Source of the DNA: Plantactinospora endophytica
GTDB lineage: Bacteria > Actinomycetota > Actinomycetes > Mycobacteriales > Micromonosporaceae
Direction: 5' to 3'
DNA: 64,000 nucleotides
Assembly: GCF_016862915.1 (NCBI RefSeq)
Contig: NZ_BONW01000001.1
Location: 496,001-560,000 of the forward strand
Below, piece after piece: positions 24,564 through 32,582 of the stretch. The notes beneath the pieces are model-generated. The model saw nothing but the letters and a program-made list of their open reading frames with translations. It was not told the origin of the DNA and ran no database searches. A program made the translations under genes and the position numbers. Within the stretch, counting starts at the first letter, position 1. The number at the start of each line of letters is the position of its first letter.

Positions 24564-25598
24564 CTAGAGGATCGTCCAGGTGTCGCCGCTGCTCAGCAGG
24601 CCGGCGAGCTGCTCCTCCGGGGTACCGGTGCTCTTCGCCCGAGCCGTCGCACCCTGTTCCTGCACGACGCTGTCGTAGGAGGGGCGCCGCACGTCCCGGA
24701 AGATCCCGATCGGCGTGTTGCGCAGGTCGAAGCCGGGCAGCCGGGACAGCGCGAACGCGTACGCCGGCTCGGTCACCGTGGCGTCGTGCACCACGATCTC
24801 GTCCGCCGGTACCGACGCGGTCTCCCGGACCTCCAGCCCGAACCCGCCCGGCGGATGTACGACGCAGAACTGCCCGTCGGCGCCGAACGTGATCGGCCGG
24901 CCGTGCTCCAACCGGATCAGGTAGTCGTCCCGGGTGGCCGGCTCCTTCAACTCGTCGAAGGCGCCGTCGTTGAAGATGTTGCAGTTCTGGTAGATCTCCA
25001 CGAACGCCGAACCCTCGTGCTCGGCGGCGGCCCGCAGCACCGACTGGAGGTGCTTGCGGTCCGAGTCGATGGTCCGGCCCACGAAGGTCGCCTCGGCGCC
25101 CAGCGCCAGCGAGAGCGGGTTGAACGGCGCGTCCGCCGAGCCGACCGGGGTCGACTTGGTGACCTTGCCGACCTCTGAGGTGGGCGAGTACTGGCCCTTG
25201 GTCAGCCCGTAGATCCGGTTGTTGAAGAGCAGGATCTTGAGGTTGACGTTCCGGCGCAGCGCGTGGATCAGATGGTTGCCGCCGATCGACAGCGCGTCGC
25301 CGTCACCGGTGACCACCCAGACCGACAGGTCCGGCCGGGACACCGACAGCCCGGTGGCGATCGCCGGGGCGCGGCCGTGGATCGAGTGCATGCCGTACGT
25401 GTTCATGTAGTACGGGAAGCGCGACGAGCAGCCGATCCCGGAGACGAAGACGATCCGCTCCCGAGGGATCTGCAACTCGGGCATGAACGACTGGACGGCG
25501 GCGAGGATCGCGTAGTCACCGCAGCCGGGACACCAGCGCACCTCCTGGTCGGACTTGAAGTCCTTGGTGGTGAGCTTGAGGGCGACGGGCTCAGGCAT
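24564..25598 (-). CDS. korB: 2-oxoglutarate (2-oxoacid):ferredoxin oxidoreductase, beta subunit
   Basis: A 344-residue TPP-binding subunit that, with the KorA subunit, oxidatively decarboxylates a 2-oxoacid to acyl-CoA while reducing ferredoxin. WCPGCGDYAIL near 22-32 supplies iron-sulfur and TPP contacts; GDGDALSIGGNH near 97-108 binds the pyrophosphate and NNRIYGLTKGQYSPTS is typical of KorB. The start overlaps the korA stop by 8 bases. The substrate is probably 2-oxoglutarate by analogy with Mycobacterium and Streptomyces KorAB. Confidence 0.93.
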   Translation of the reverse strand: MPEPVALKLTTKDFKSDQEVRWCPGCGDYAILAAVQSFMPELQIPRERIVFVSGIGCSSRFPYYMNTYGMHSIHGRAPAIATGLSVSRPDLSVWVVTGDGDALSIGGNHLIHALRRNVNLKILLFNNRIYGLTKGQYSPTSEVGKVTKSTPVGSADAPFNPLSLALGAEATFVGRTIDSDRKHLQSVLRAAAEHEGSAFVEIYQNCNIFNDGAFDELKEPATRDDYLIRLEHGRPITFGADGQFCVVHPPGGFGLEVRETASVPADEIVVHDATVTEPAYAFALSRLPGFDLRNTPIGIFRDVRRPSYDSVVQEQGATARAKSTGTPEEQLAGLLSSGDTWTIL

Positions 25599-27438
25599 TC
25601 TTCACGACCTCTTCCAGCATGGTCTCCAGCTCGGTGGCGGTGAACGGCAGCCCCCGGACCTGGTTGTAGGGGATCGCGTCGACCAGGTAGCGGGCCCGGA
25701 TCACGTGGGCGAGCTGGCCGAGGTTCATCTCCGGGATCACCACCCGCTCGTAGCGGCCCAGTACCTCGCCGAGGTTGCCCGGCAGCGGAGCCAGGTGCCG
25801 CAGGTGCGCCTGGGCCACCGGCAGGCCGCGCTGGCGCAGCCCACGGCAGGCCGCGCCGATCGGCCCGTACGTCGAGCCCCAGCCGAGCACCAGCACCCGG
25901 GCGTCCGAGTCGGGATCCTCCACCTCGACGTCCGGCACCTCGATCGCCTCGATTCGGGCCGCCCGGGTACGCACCATGAAGTCGTGGTTCGCCGGGTCGT
26001 ACGAGATGTCGCCGGTCTTGTCGGCCTTCTCCAGACCGCCGATCCGGTGCTCCAGCCCCGGCGTGCCCGGGATGGCCCACGGCCGGGCCAGCGTCGCCGG
26101 GTCGCGCAGGTAGGGAAGGAAGGTCTTGCCGTCCTCGCCGTTCGGCGTGGTGGCGAACTCCACCCGCAGGTCCGGCAGCGAGTCGACGTCCGGCAGCAGC
26201 CACGGCTCGGAGCCGTTCGCCACGTAGTTGTCCGACAGCAGGATCACCGGGGTGCGGTGGGTCAGCGCGATCCGGGCCGCCTCCAGCGCCGCGAAGAAGC
26301 AGTCCGACGGCGAACGCGGGGCGATCACCGCGACCGGTGCCTCGCCGTGCCGGCCGAAGAGCGCCATGTTCAGGTCGGCCTGCTCGGTCTTGGTCGGCAT
26401 GCCGGTGGACGGACCGGCCCGCTGCACGTCGACGATGACCAGCGGCAGCTCCAGGGCCACCGCCAGCGAGATCGTCTCGCCCTTCAGCGCCACACCGGGG
26501 CCGGAGGTGGTGGTGACACCGAGCGCGCCGCCGTACGACGCGCCGAGCGCCGCCCCGATCGCCGCGATCTCGTCCTCGGCCTGCATCGTGGTGACACCGA
26601 ACCGCTTGTGCTTGCTCAGCTCGTGCAGGATGTCCGAGGCCGGGGTGATCGGGTACGCCCCCAGGAAGACCGGCAGCCCGGACCGCACACCGGCGGCGAC
26701 CAGGCCGAGCGAGAGCGCCGCGTTGCCGGTGATGTTCCGGTATGTTCCCGGGTTCATCTTGGCCGGCTTGACCTCGTAGCGGACCGCGAAGTCCTCGGTC
26801 GTCTCGCCGAAGTTCCAGCCGGCCTTGAAGGCGGCGGTGTTCGCCGCGACCAGCTCCGGCCGGGCCGCGAACTTGCGCTCCAGGAACCGGATCGTCGACT
26901 CGTAGGGCCGGGAGTACATCCAGGAGAGCAGGCCAAGCGCGAACATGTTCTTGGCCCGCTCGGCGTCCTTCTTCGAGACGTCGTGCTCGGCCAGCGCGCC
27001 GACGGTCATCGAGGTCAGCGCCACCGGGTGCAGCACGTAGCCGTCCAGCGAGCCGTCGTCGAGCGGACTGGCCTGGTAGCCCACCTTGGCCAGGTTGCGC
27101 CTGGTGAACTCGTCGGTGTTGACGATGATGTCCGCGCCGCGCGGCAGGTCGGCCAGGTTGGCCTTCAGCGCGGCCGGGTTCATCGCGACCAGGACGTTGG
27201 GGGCGTCGCCCGGGGTCAGGATGTCGTAGTCCGCGAAGTGCACCTGGAAGCTCGACACTCCGGGCAGGGTGCCGGCGGGGGCGCGGATCTCCGCGGGGAA
27301 GTTGGGCAACGTCGAGATGTCGTTGCCCAGTTGAGCGGTTTCCGAGGTGAATCGGTCGCCGGTGAGCTGCATGCCGTCGCCGGAGTCCCCGGCGAACCGG
27401 ATGACCACCCGATCCAGTTGTTGGACCTGCTTGCTCAC
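25591..27438 (-). CDS. korA: 2-oxoglutarate (2-oxoacid):ferredoxin oxidoreductase, fused gamma-alpha subunit
   Basis: A 615-residue fused subunit. The gamma domain (about 1-190) begins VVIRFAGDSGDGMQLTG; the alpha pyrimidine-binding domain starts near 215 with GAYPITPASDILHELS and TTTSGPGVALKGE, and the C-terminal domain II has VLGWGSTYGP. It forms the oxygen-tolerant two-subunit KGOR known from actinobacteria. The GTG start overlaps the stop of a 24-residue upstream ORF in GTGA. The ferredoxin partner is not in the window. Confidence 0.93.
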   Translation of the reverse strand: MSKQVQQLDRVVIRFAGDSGDGMQLTGDRFTSETAQLGNDISTLPNFPAEIRAPAGTLPGVSSFQVHFADYDILTPGDAPNVLVAMNPAALKANLADLPRGADIIVNTDEFTRRNLAKVGYQASPLDDGSLDGYVLHPVALTSMTVGALAEHDVSKKDAERAKNMFALGLLSWMYSRPYESTIRFLERKFAARPELVAANTAAFKAGWNFGETTEDFAVRYEVKPAKMNPGTYRNITGNAALSLGLVAAGVRSGLPVFLGAYPITPASDILHELSKHKRFGVTTMQAEDEIAAIGAALGASYGGALGVTTTSGPGVALKGETISLAVALELPLVIVDVQRAGPSTGMPTKTEQADLNMALFGRHGEAPVAVIAPRSPSDCFFAALEAARIALTHRTPVILLSDNYVANGSEPWLLPDVDSLPDLRVEFATTPNGEDGKTFLPYLRDPATLARPWAIPGTPGLEHRIGGLEKADKTGDISYDPANHDFMVRTRAARIEAIEVPDVEVEDPDSDARVLVLGWGSTYGPIGAACRGLRQRGLPVAQAHLRHLAPLPGNLGEVLGRYERVVIPEMNLGQLAHVIRARYLVDAIPYNQVRGLPFTATELETMLEEVVKNA

Positions 27439-27509
27439 TGCTGCACCTCGCTTCGCTCGGCCCGGTCGGACGGGCTGAGCTCAGGGGTGACCTCGCCTTG
27501 CTCGGCCAC
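27435..27509 (-). CDS. Putative 24-residue leader ORF coupled to korA
   Basis: GTG 27509 is preceded by AAGGAGG at 4-5 bases and opens a 24-codon frame beginning MAEQGEVTPELSPSDRAER and ending in TGA that overlaps the korA GTG as GTGA. Third positions are nearly all G or C. The SD for this ORF is far stronger than the GAGGTG in front of korA, so korA translation probably depends on ribosomes finishing it. The peptide itself has no recognisable function. Confidence 0.5.
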   Translation of the reverse strand: MAEQGEVTPELSPSDRAERSEVQQ

Positions 27510-27756
27510 ATGTCCTCCTTGAGCGCCGGTGGCGGGTTGGCGGTGGTGAGGCCCGGCCCGCTCCAGTCCTTCATTGCAGAGCCTACGTCGATGGTTAGGT
27601 GATCCTTGCCCAAGGTCCGTCACATGGGACGCTGTAATGGCAGTATTAGCCTGCTTTCGTCCCACCCCGAAAGCAGAGTCGTTATCCAGATCACCGAACT
27701 TCGGGCGGCGAATTCTGCGGGGCGGAAACCCGACACCGGACGGTAGGCTGCCGCAC
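27510..27756. other. Divergent promoter region between korA and nuoA
   Basis: Roughly 250 bases with no convincing gene. AT-richer blocks occur around 27575-27720. TAAT (27635-27638) and ATTA (27645-27648) form a small inverted repeat. The nuoA -10 box TAGGCT is at 27744-27749, seven bases before its ATG, with no ribosome site, suggesting a leaderless nuoA mRNA. Confidence 0.5.
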
Positions 27757-28137
27757 ATGACCGGATACCTGGGGTCGTACGCGACGCTGGGGTTGCTGCT
27801 GCTCGCCAGCGTACTGGTCTTCGTCGGGGCGTTCGCCGCCAACCGGGTGCTCCGGCCGGCGAGTCCCGCGGAGCCGCCCGGCAAACGGGCCAGTTACGAG
27901 TGCGGGCTCGACCCGGTCGGCAGCGACTGGGCGCAGATGCAGATCCGCTACTACGTCTACGCCTACCTCTACGTCCTTTTCGCGGTCGAGGCGGTCTTCC
28001 TCTTCCCCTGGGCGGTGGTCTTCGACAAGCCCGGGTTCGGTCTCGTCACGGTGGTCGAGATGGCGATCTTCGTCGCCGTACTCGCCCTGGGCATCCTCTA
28101 CGCCTGGCGGAAGAACATCCTCCGCTGGACCCAGTGA
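27757..28137 (+). CDS. nuoA: NADH-quinone oxidoreductase subunit A
   Basis: A 126-residue membrane subunit of complex I with three hydrophobic helices (about 6-28, 67-90, 95-117). The conserved loop KRASYECGLDPVGSDWAQMQIRYY is intact in the usual place between helices 1 and 2, containing the functionally important Cys. No other nuo gene follows; the next gene is folP2 on the opposite strand. So this is either a solitary second copy or a remnant of a second nuo cluster. Confidence 0.92.
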   Translation: MTGYLGSYATLGLLLLASVLVFVGAFAANRVLRPASPAEPPGKRASYECGLDPVGSDWAQMQIRYYVYAYLYVLFAVEAVFLFPWAVVFDKPGFGLVTVVEMAIFVAVLALGILYAWRKNILRWTQ

Positions 28138-28241
28138 GGCTGGACGGGCAGCGGCCGGCGATCCGGCGGGGGCCGGCGGGTAGCGACCGGCGATGAGGTG
28201 GGGACGGGCGGGTTGCCGCGCGGGGTTTGGGAGCGGACGGC

Positions 28242-29111
28242 TCAGGCGAGTCCGCGCCGGGACACCGCTGGCGGGCGGTCGCCCCGGATCGAGGCGACCA
28301 TGTCCAGCAGCCGCCGGGTCGGGCGTACCTGGTGGGCCCGGAACACCCGGGCGCCCAGCCAGGCCGAGACCGCGGTGGCCGCGAGGGTGCCTTCCAGCCG
28401 CTGGTCCACCGGCAGGTCGAGGGTCTCCCCGACGAAGTCCTTGTTGGACAGGGCCACCAAAACCGGCCAGCCGGTGGCGGTCAGCTCGCCGAGCCGGCGG
28501 GTGATCTCCAGCGAGTGCCGGGTGTTCTTGCCGAAGTCGTGCGCCGGGTCGATCAGGATGCCGTCCCGGCGTACCCCGAGCCGGACCGCCCGGTCGGCGA
28601 GCCCGGTGACCGTCTCCACCACGTCGGCCAGCAGGTCCGGGAAGGCGGCCCGGTGTGGCCGGGTACGCGGCGTCAGCCCGCCCGCGTGCGAGCAGACCAG
28701 TCCGGCCCCGGTGGCGGCGGCCACCTCGGCGAGCGCCGGATCAGCACCCGACCAGGTGTCGTTGAGCAGGTCCGCCCCGGCCGCGACCGCCTCGACGGCC
28801 ACCTCGGCCCGCCAGGTGTCGATCGAGATCACCACGTCCGGGAACTCGGCCCGGACCGCCGCGATGGTGCCGACGGTACGGCGGATCTCCTCGGTCACGT
28901 CCACCTCGTCGCCGGGACCGGCCTTCACCCCGCCGATGTCGATGATCTCCGCGCCCTCGGTCACCGCCCGCTCCACGGCCCGCAGCGCACTGTCGGCCGC
29001 GAAGGTCAGCCCCCGGTCGAAGAACGAGTCCGGAGTACGGTTCACGATCGCCATTACGGCCAGGTGGCCGGGCGCGAAGCTGCGCCGCCCCAGTCGAAGC
29101 GCGTCCGCCAT
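28242..29111 (-). CDS. folP2: Dihydropteroate synthase homologue (FolP2 type)
   Basis: A 289-residue TIM-barrel of the pterin-binding family. The first motif reads MAIVNRTPDSFFDRG rather than MGIVNVTPDSFSDGG, and the next is DIGGVKAGPG in place of the usual DIGGESTRPG; these are features of mycobacterial FolP2 (Rv1207), which lacks dihydropteroate synthase activity. IDPAHDFGKNTRHSLEITR is retained. ATG 29111 follows a GGAGGAGGAG stretch. Its true reaction is unknown. It converges on nuoA. Confidence 0.88.
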   Translation of the reverse strand: MADALRLGRRSFAPGHLAVMAIVNRTPDSFFDRGLTFAADSALRAVERAVTEGAEIIDIGGVKAGPGDEVDVTEEIRRTVGTIAAVRAEFPDVVISIDTWRAEVAVEAVAAGADLLNDTWSGADPALAEVAAATGAGLVCSHAGGLTPRTRPHRAAFPDLLADVVETVTGLADRAVRLGVRRDGILIDPAHDFGKNTRHSLEITRRLGELTATGWPVLVALSNKDFVGETLDLPVDQRLEGTLAATAVSAWLGARVFRAHQVRPTRRLLDMVASIRGDRPPAVSRRGLA

Positions 29112-29460
29112 CCACTCCTCCTCCACGGGCTCCGCCCCGGCACGGTCCCCGCGCTGATCACGCTAGTCGGCGGCGGTCCCGCGTACCCAGTGCGGGCGAC
29201 CGCCCCGACCCGGCGTGCCGACCCGACCCGACCCGCCGCCGCCCGCTCGTGATGATCATCTACGTACGCCCCGGGCCGGCGTCACCACGCATCCGTCCGC
29301 AGGACCCGGCGCGGGCACCCCACCGGCCGCTGCCGGTACGCCGGTGGCCGGGCCGGAAGTGGGTCGGTGCGGCGTTCCGGCGGGCAGGCTTTCACGTCTG
29401 TCGAAGAATGACCGGGGTGGCGGGGTCGCCCGGCCCGGCTCGTCATGCCACCATCGGCGG
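29112..29460. other. Intergenic region without a supported gene
   Basis: About 350 bases between the divergent folP2 and DivIVA-like genes. Short frames exist, but none has a good start with ribosome site and coding-like codon use. In mycobacteria gpgS lies between folP2 and the next gene; it is not here. Confidence 0.5.
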
Positions 29461-30609
29461 ATGGGTCAGGTTCTGCTCCTCTTGGTCGTGGCGCTGACCG
29501 TCGCGGCGGTGGTCTTCGGGGTGACGGTGCTGGTGACCGGCTCCGATCCGGGGCTGGGCGCCGCCGAGCCGGACGGTCGGGCGGTGCCGCTGCCCGGCAA
29601 CCGGCCGCTGCTGGAGACCGACGTCGGTCAGGTCCGGTTCGACATGGCCCTGCGGGGCTACCGGATGGCCCAGGTCGACCAGGCGCTGCGCCGGACCGCG
29701 TACGACATCGGTTACAAGGACGAACTGATCGGGGTGCTCCAGGCGGAGGTCACCGCGTTGCGGGAGGGCCGGGTCGGCGACGCCGACGTGCTCCGGCGGG
29801 CCCGCGAGGCGTCCCTCGTACCGGCCGGGTCGGCCGGTACCGCCTCGGACACCACGGCTGAGCGCTCCCTCGCGCCCACGGTGGCCGCCGGGGCGACGAC
29901 CGGCGGGCTCGGCGTCCACTCGTCTCCGGTGCCGTCGGTCTCCGGTGCCGCGAGCGGGTCCGGCGAGCGGTCCGGTCCGACCGCACCCGCGCCGCTCGAA
30001 TTCCAGCGCGCCGAGTTCGGGCCCGACAGCTCCGATCGGCCCGAGCCCGCCCCGGCCGAGCACGGCACGGCGTCGACGGGCGCCCGGGCGGACGGTGCCG
30101 ACCGGGCGGACGACGCCGACCGGGCCGGCGATGCCGGGCGGGCGGGCGAGCGGGCGGACGATATCGACCCGGGGGCGCCGACCCGTCCGCTCCGGGTTGG
30201 TGGGTCCGTGATCGAGACCGAGGACGGTGACCTGGCCGAGCCCACCGCGCCGCTCCGGCCGGCCGCGACCGCCGACGCCGCGCCGGGGAACGCGGACGAG
30301 GGCGACGACGAGGAGCCGACCCGGCGGACCCGACCCGTGCCGGCGGGCGCACTGGCAGAGCCGGGCGAGCCGGTGGCGGAGACCCCGACCGCGCGGGTAC
30401 GGCGGCCGGCGGACGTGGATGCGGCTGCGGCTGTCGGGTCCGACGAACCGACTGACGAGACCCCGACCGCGCGAGTCGGACGGCCGGCGCAGGCGGATGC
30501 CTCCGCCGAGTCCGGCGAGCCGGCCGACGGGACCTCGAACGGGCCGGCCCGGCGGCCGACGCAGGCGGGCGGGCCGAGCGGACCGGCGGAGCAGCCGGAG
30601 CGGGCGTGA
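29461..30609 (+). CDS. Membrane-anchored DivIVA-domain-like protein
   Basis: A 382-residue protein. One N-terminal membrane helix (about 4-24) is followed by a short DivIVA-like segment near 55-85 (FDMALRGYRMAQVDQALRR), the type that recognises membrane or polar partners. The remaining 280 residues are Asp/Ala/Pro/Thr-rich, probably disordered, with recurring ETPTAR(V)-like tracts. Homologues lie between folP2/gpgS and tag in other actinomycetes (from memory). The stop overlaps the next GTG in GTGA, so the following SRPBCC protein is co-translated. Confidence 0.8.
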   Translation: MGQVLLLLVVALTVAAVVFGVTVLVTGSDPGLGAAEPDGRAVPLPGNRPLLETDVGQVRFDMALRGYRMAQVDQALRRTAYDIGYKDELIGVLQAEVTALREGRVGDADVLRRAREASLVPAGSAGTASDTTAERSLAPTVAAGATTGGLGVHSSPVPSVSGAASGSGERSGPTAPAPLEFQRAEFGPDSSDRPEPAPAEHGTASTGARADGADRADDADRAGDAGRAGERADDIDPGAPTRPLRVGGSVIETEDGDLAEPTAPLRPAATADAAPGNADEGDDEEPTRRTRPVPAGALAEPGEPVAETPTARVRRPADVDAAAAVGSDEPTDETPTARVGRPAQADASAESGEPADGTSNGPARRPTQAGGPSGPAEQPERA

Positions 30610-31199
30610 GCGCGGCGGAACCGGGCGGTGCGGATCCGGGCGGTGCGGATCCGGGCGGTGCGGATCCGGGCGGTGCGGATCCGGGCGGTGCGGATCCGGA
30701 CGGTGCGGATCCGGACGGTACCGAGGGACTCCGCGCGGCGGCCGAGCCCGGCGCCGGGGAGGTCACCGCGACCGTCATCGTCGCCGCTCCGGCCGCCCGG
30801 GTGTTCAGCGCACTGACCGCCTGGGAGCGGCAGGGCGACTGGATTCCGTTCACCCGGGTCCGGCTGGTCGAGGGCGACGGCGGCGAGGGCAGCCTGGTCG
30901 AGGCGGTCACCACGGTCGGGCCGGCGGTGCTCCGCGACGAGATGCGGGTGGTCCGGCTGGACCCGCCGTACGAGGTGCGGGTGGTGCACTGCGGGCGGCT
31001 GCTGCGCGGCCCAGGAGTGCTGCGCTGCACCCAGATGGACCGGGACCGGACCCAGGTGGTCTGGCACGAGTGGTTCCACCTGCCCGGGGGCTCGGCCGGC
31101 CGGGTCGCCTGGCCGGTGCTCTGGCCCGGGTCCAAGTTCGGCCTCAGCCAGGCACTGAAGCGCTTCGCCCGGCTGGTGGAACGCGGCCAACTCCCCTGA
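30606..31199 (+). CDS. SRPBCC (polyketide cyclase-like) family protein with GGADP repeats
   Basis: A 197-residue protein. Residues 5-40 are a GADPG pentapeptide repeat encoded by a 15-base tandem repeat. From about 50 a START/SRPBCC fold follows: VIVAAPAARVFSALTAWERQGDWIPFT, then VRLDPPYEVRVVHC and a C-terminal long helix LSQALKRFARLVERGQ. Ligand unknown. Starts at GTG inside the previous stop codon. Confidence 0.8.
   Translation: MSAAEPGGADPGGADPGGADPGGADPGGADPDGADPDGTEGLRAAAEPGAGEVTATVIVAAPAARVFSALTAWERQGDWIPFTRVRLVEGDGGEGSLVEAVTTVGPAVLRDEMRVVRLDPPYEVRVVHCGRLLRGPGVLRCTQMDRDRTQVVWHEWFHLPGGSAGRVAWPVLWPGSKFGLSQALKRFARLVERGQLP
30621..30719 (+). repeat. 15-bp in-frame tandem repeat
   Basis: Six units of 15 bases (CCGGGCGGTGCGGAT, the sixth with GAC for GGC) plus a 9-base partial unit, encoding the GADPG repeat of the SRPBCC protein. 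Its multiple of three keeps the frame when copy number changes. Confidence 0.95.
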
Positions 31200-31261
31200 C
31201 ACATCCGGTGGTGGCCCTGGTCACCGGCAGGATGTCGGGCGGTTGGCCTACCGTTGGTGCC

Positions 31262-31852
31262 GTGACTGATCTGGTGACCGGCGTCGACGGCCTGGCCCGC
31301 TGCGGCTGGGGGGCGAGCACCCCGGACTATGCCGTCTACCACGACGAGGAGTGGGGTCGGCCGCTGCACGGCGACGACGCGCTCTACGAGCGGCTCACCC
31401 TGGAGGCGTTCCAGTCCGGGCTCTCCTGGCTGACGATCCTGCGCAAGCGACCGGCGTTCCGGCTCGCCTTCGACGGGTTCCACCTGGAGACCGTCGCCGG
31501 GTACGGCGATGCCGAGGTGGCCCGGCTGATGGCCGACGCCGGGATCGTAAGGAACCGTGCCAAGATCGACGCTGCGATCGCCAACGCGCGGGCCGCGCTC
31601 GACCTGCCGGACGGGCTCGCAACACTGCTCTGGTCGTTCGCCCCGGCGGCCCGGGTGACCCGACCAGGCTCCTTCGCCGAGGTACCCGCGATCACGACCG
31701 AGTCGACGGCGATGGCCAAGGCGCTTCGCAAGCGCGGCTTCAAGTTCGTCGGCCCCACCACGGCGTACGCGCTGATGCAGGCCACCGGCATGGTCGACGA
31801 TCATCTCGACGGTTGCCACGTGAAGCCGCCGGCTGCCGCCGTGATGGGATAA
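31262..31852 (+). CDS. tag: 3-methyladenine DNA glycosylase I
   Basis: A 196-residue base-excision repair enzyme that removes 3-methyladenine. RCGWGASTPDYAVYHDEEWG at about 13-32 contains the zinc Cys and the base-recognition Glu; SGLSWLTILRKRPAFR is the helix-hairpin-helix side, and HLDGCHVKP near the end supplies the last zinc ligands. TACCGT at 31249-31254 is seven bases before the GTG start, so the mRNA is probably leaderless. Confidence 0.95.
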   Translation: MTDLVTGVDGLARCGWGASTPDYAVYHDEEWGRPLHGDDALYERLTLEAFQSGLSWLTILRKRPAFRLAFDGFHLETVAGYGDAEVARLMADAGIVRNRAKIDAAIANARAALDLPDGLATLLWSFAPAARVTRPGSFAEVPAITTESTAMAKALRKRGFKFVGPTTAYALMQATGMVDDHLDGCHVKPPAAAVMG

Positions 31853-31856
31853 CGGC

Positions 31857-32465
31857 ATGAGCGCAGTGGGTGCAGTCGGTCCGGCCAGGACGTGGGCAGT
31901 CGTCATCCCTGGCGAGCGGTACGAGGCCGAGCGGCTCTTCCACCACGACACCCTGGAACTGACCGGCCTCGGCGGCGGGCTCCGGCCCGGCCCCGGCGAC
32001 CCCGTCCTGGTGGTGCGCGACGAGCAGCCGCCGCTGGTGGTGGCGCTTGGTCGGGTGCTCGGTGCCGACGGCGTCGAGGAGCGGGATCCGGACGATCCGC
32101 AGGCCGAGCAGGACGAGGCCGGTGCGCTCGCGGTGACGTACACCCGGCAGGTCTTCGACGCGCCGGTGCCGGCCGACCGGCTCGCCCTCGACGGACCGGT
32201 CACCCGGGTCGATCCGGCGGTCTACCAGGAGCTGGCCGGCCGGGTCGGTCCGACGCCGGAGCGCCGAAACTACCTGGTCAGCCTGGACCTGCCGATCGAG
32301 GCAGGGTCACCGGCCGAGGCGGTCCGGCTGTTCTGGGCGTACGTCCAGGAGCTGGGTCCGCGCGAGCTGCCCGCGTTCGTGGCGCCGTCCGACGACGAGC
32401 TGGCGATGCAGGCGTTCGTGCTCGGGGTCGAGGCCAACCAGGATCCGGAGGAGGACGACGACTGA
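31857..32465 (+). CDS. Conserved hypothetical protein
   Basis: A 202-residue protein starting four bases after tag. The first 90 residues (TWAVVIPGERYEAERLFHHD, then GDPVLVVRDEQPPLVVALGR) resemble a PUA/EVE-type beta barrel, which in other proteins binds modified bases, but the similarity is weak. The second half is helical and acidic. The tight spacing suggests co-transcription with tag. Confidence 0.65.
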   Translation: MSAVGAVGPARTWAVVIPGERYEAERLFHHDTLELTGLGGGLRPGPGDPVLVVRDEQPPLVVALGRVLGADGVEERDPDDPQAEQDEAGALAVTYTRQVFDAPVPADRLALDGPVTRVDPAVYQELAGRVGPTPERRNYLVSLDLPIEAGSPAEAVRLFWAYVQELGPRELPAFVAPSDDELAMQAFVLGVEANQDPEEDDD

Positions 32466-32582
32466 GCCTGCCCACCCCGGCCGCACGACCGGCCTTCCGG
32501 CGGCGCGCACGATCGCGACGGAGTGCGGACCCGTCCGTCGGCGTGCGTGGCCCGGCGGCACGCACAGCCTGCCCGGGTTCCG

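Noticed and set aside
25403-27613. Minus-strand frame of over 700 codons across korA
   Set aside because: Same strand but a different frame from korA, with no motifs, while korA has complete family signatures.
29249-29497. An 82-codon ORF between folP2 and the DivIVA-like gene
   Set aside because: No ribosome site, Arg/Pro-rich shadow-like composition and overlap with the well-supported start at 29461.
30621-30719. Sequencing artefact in the 15-bp repeat
   Set aside because: Unit differences (GAC for GGC in the last copies) and the intact reading frame argue for a real in-frame repeat.
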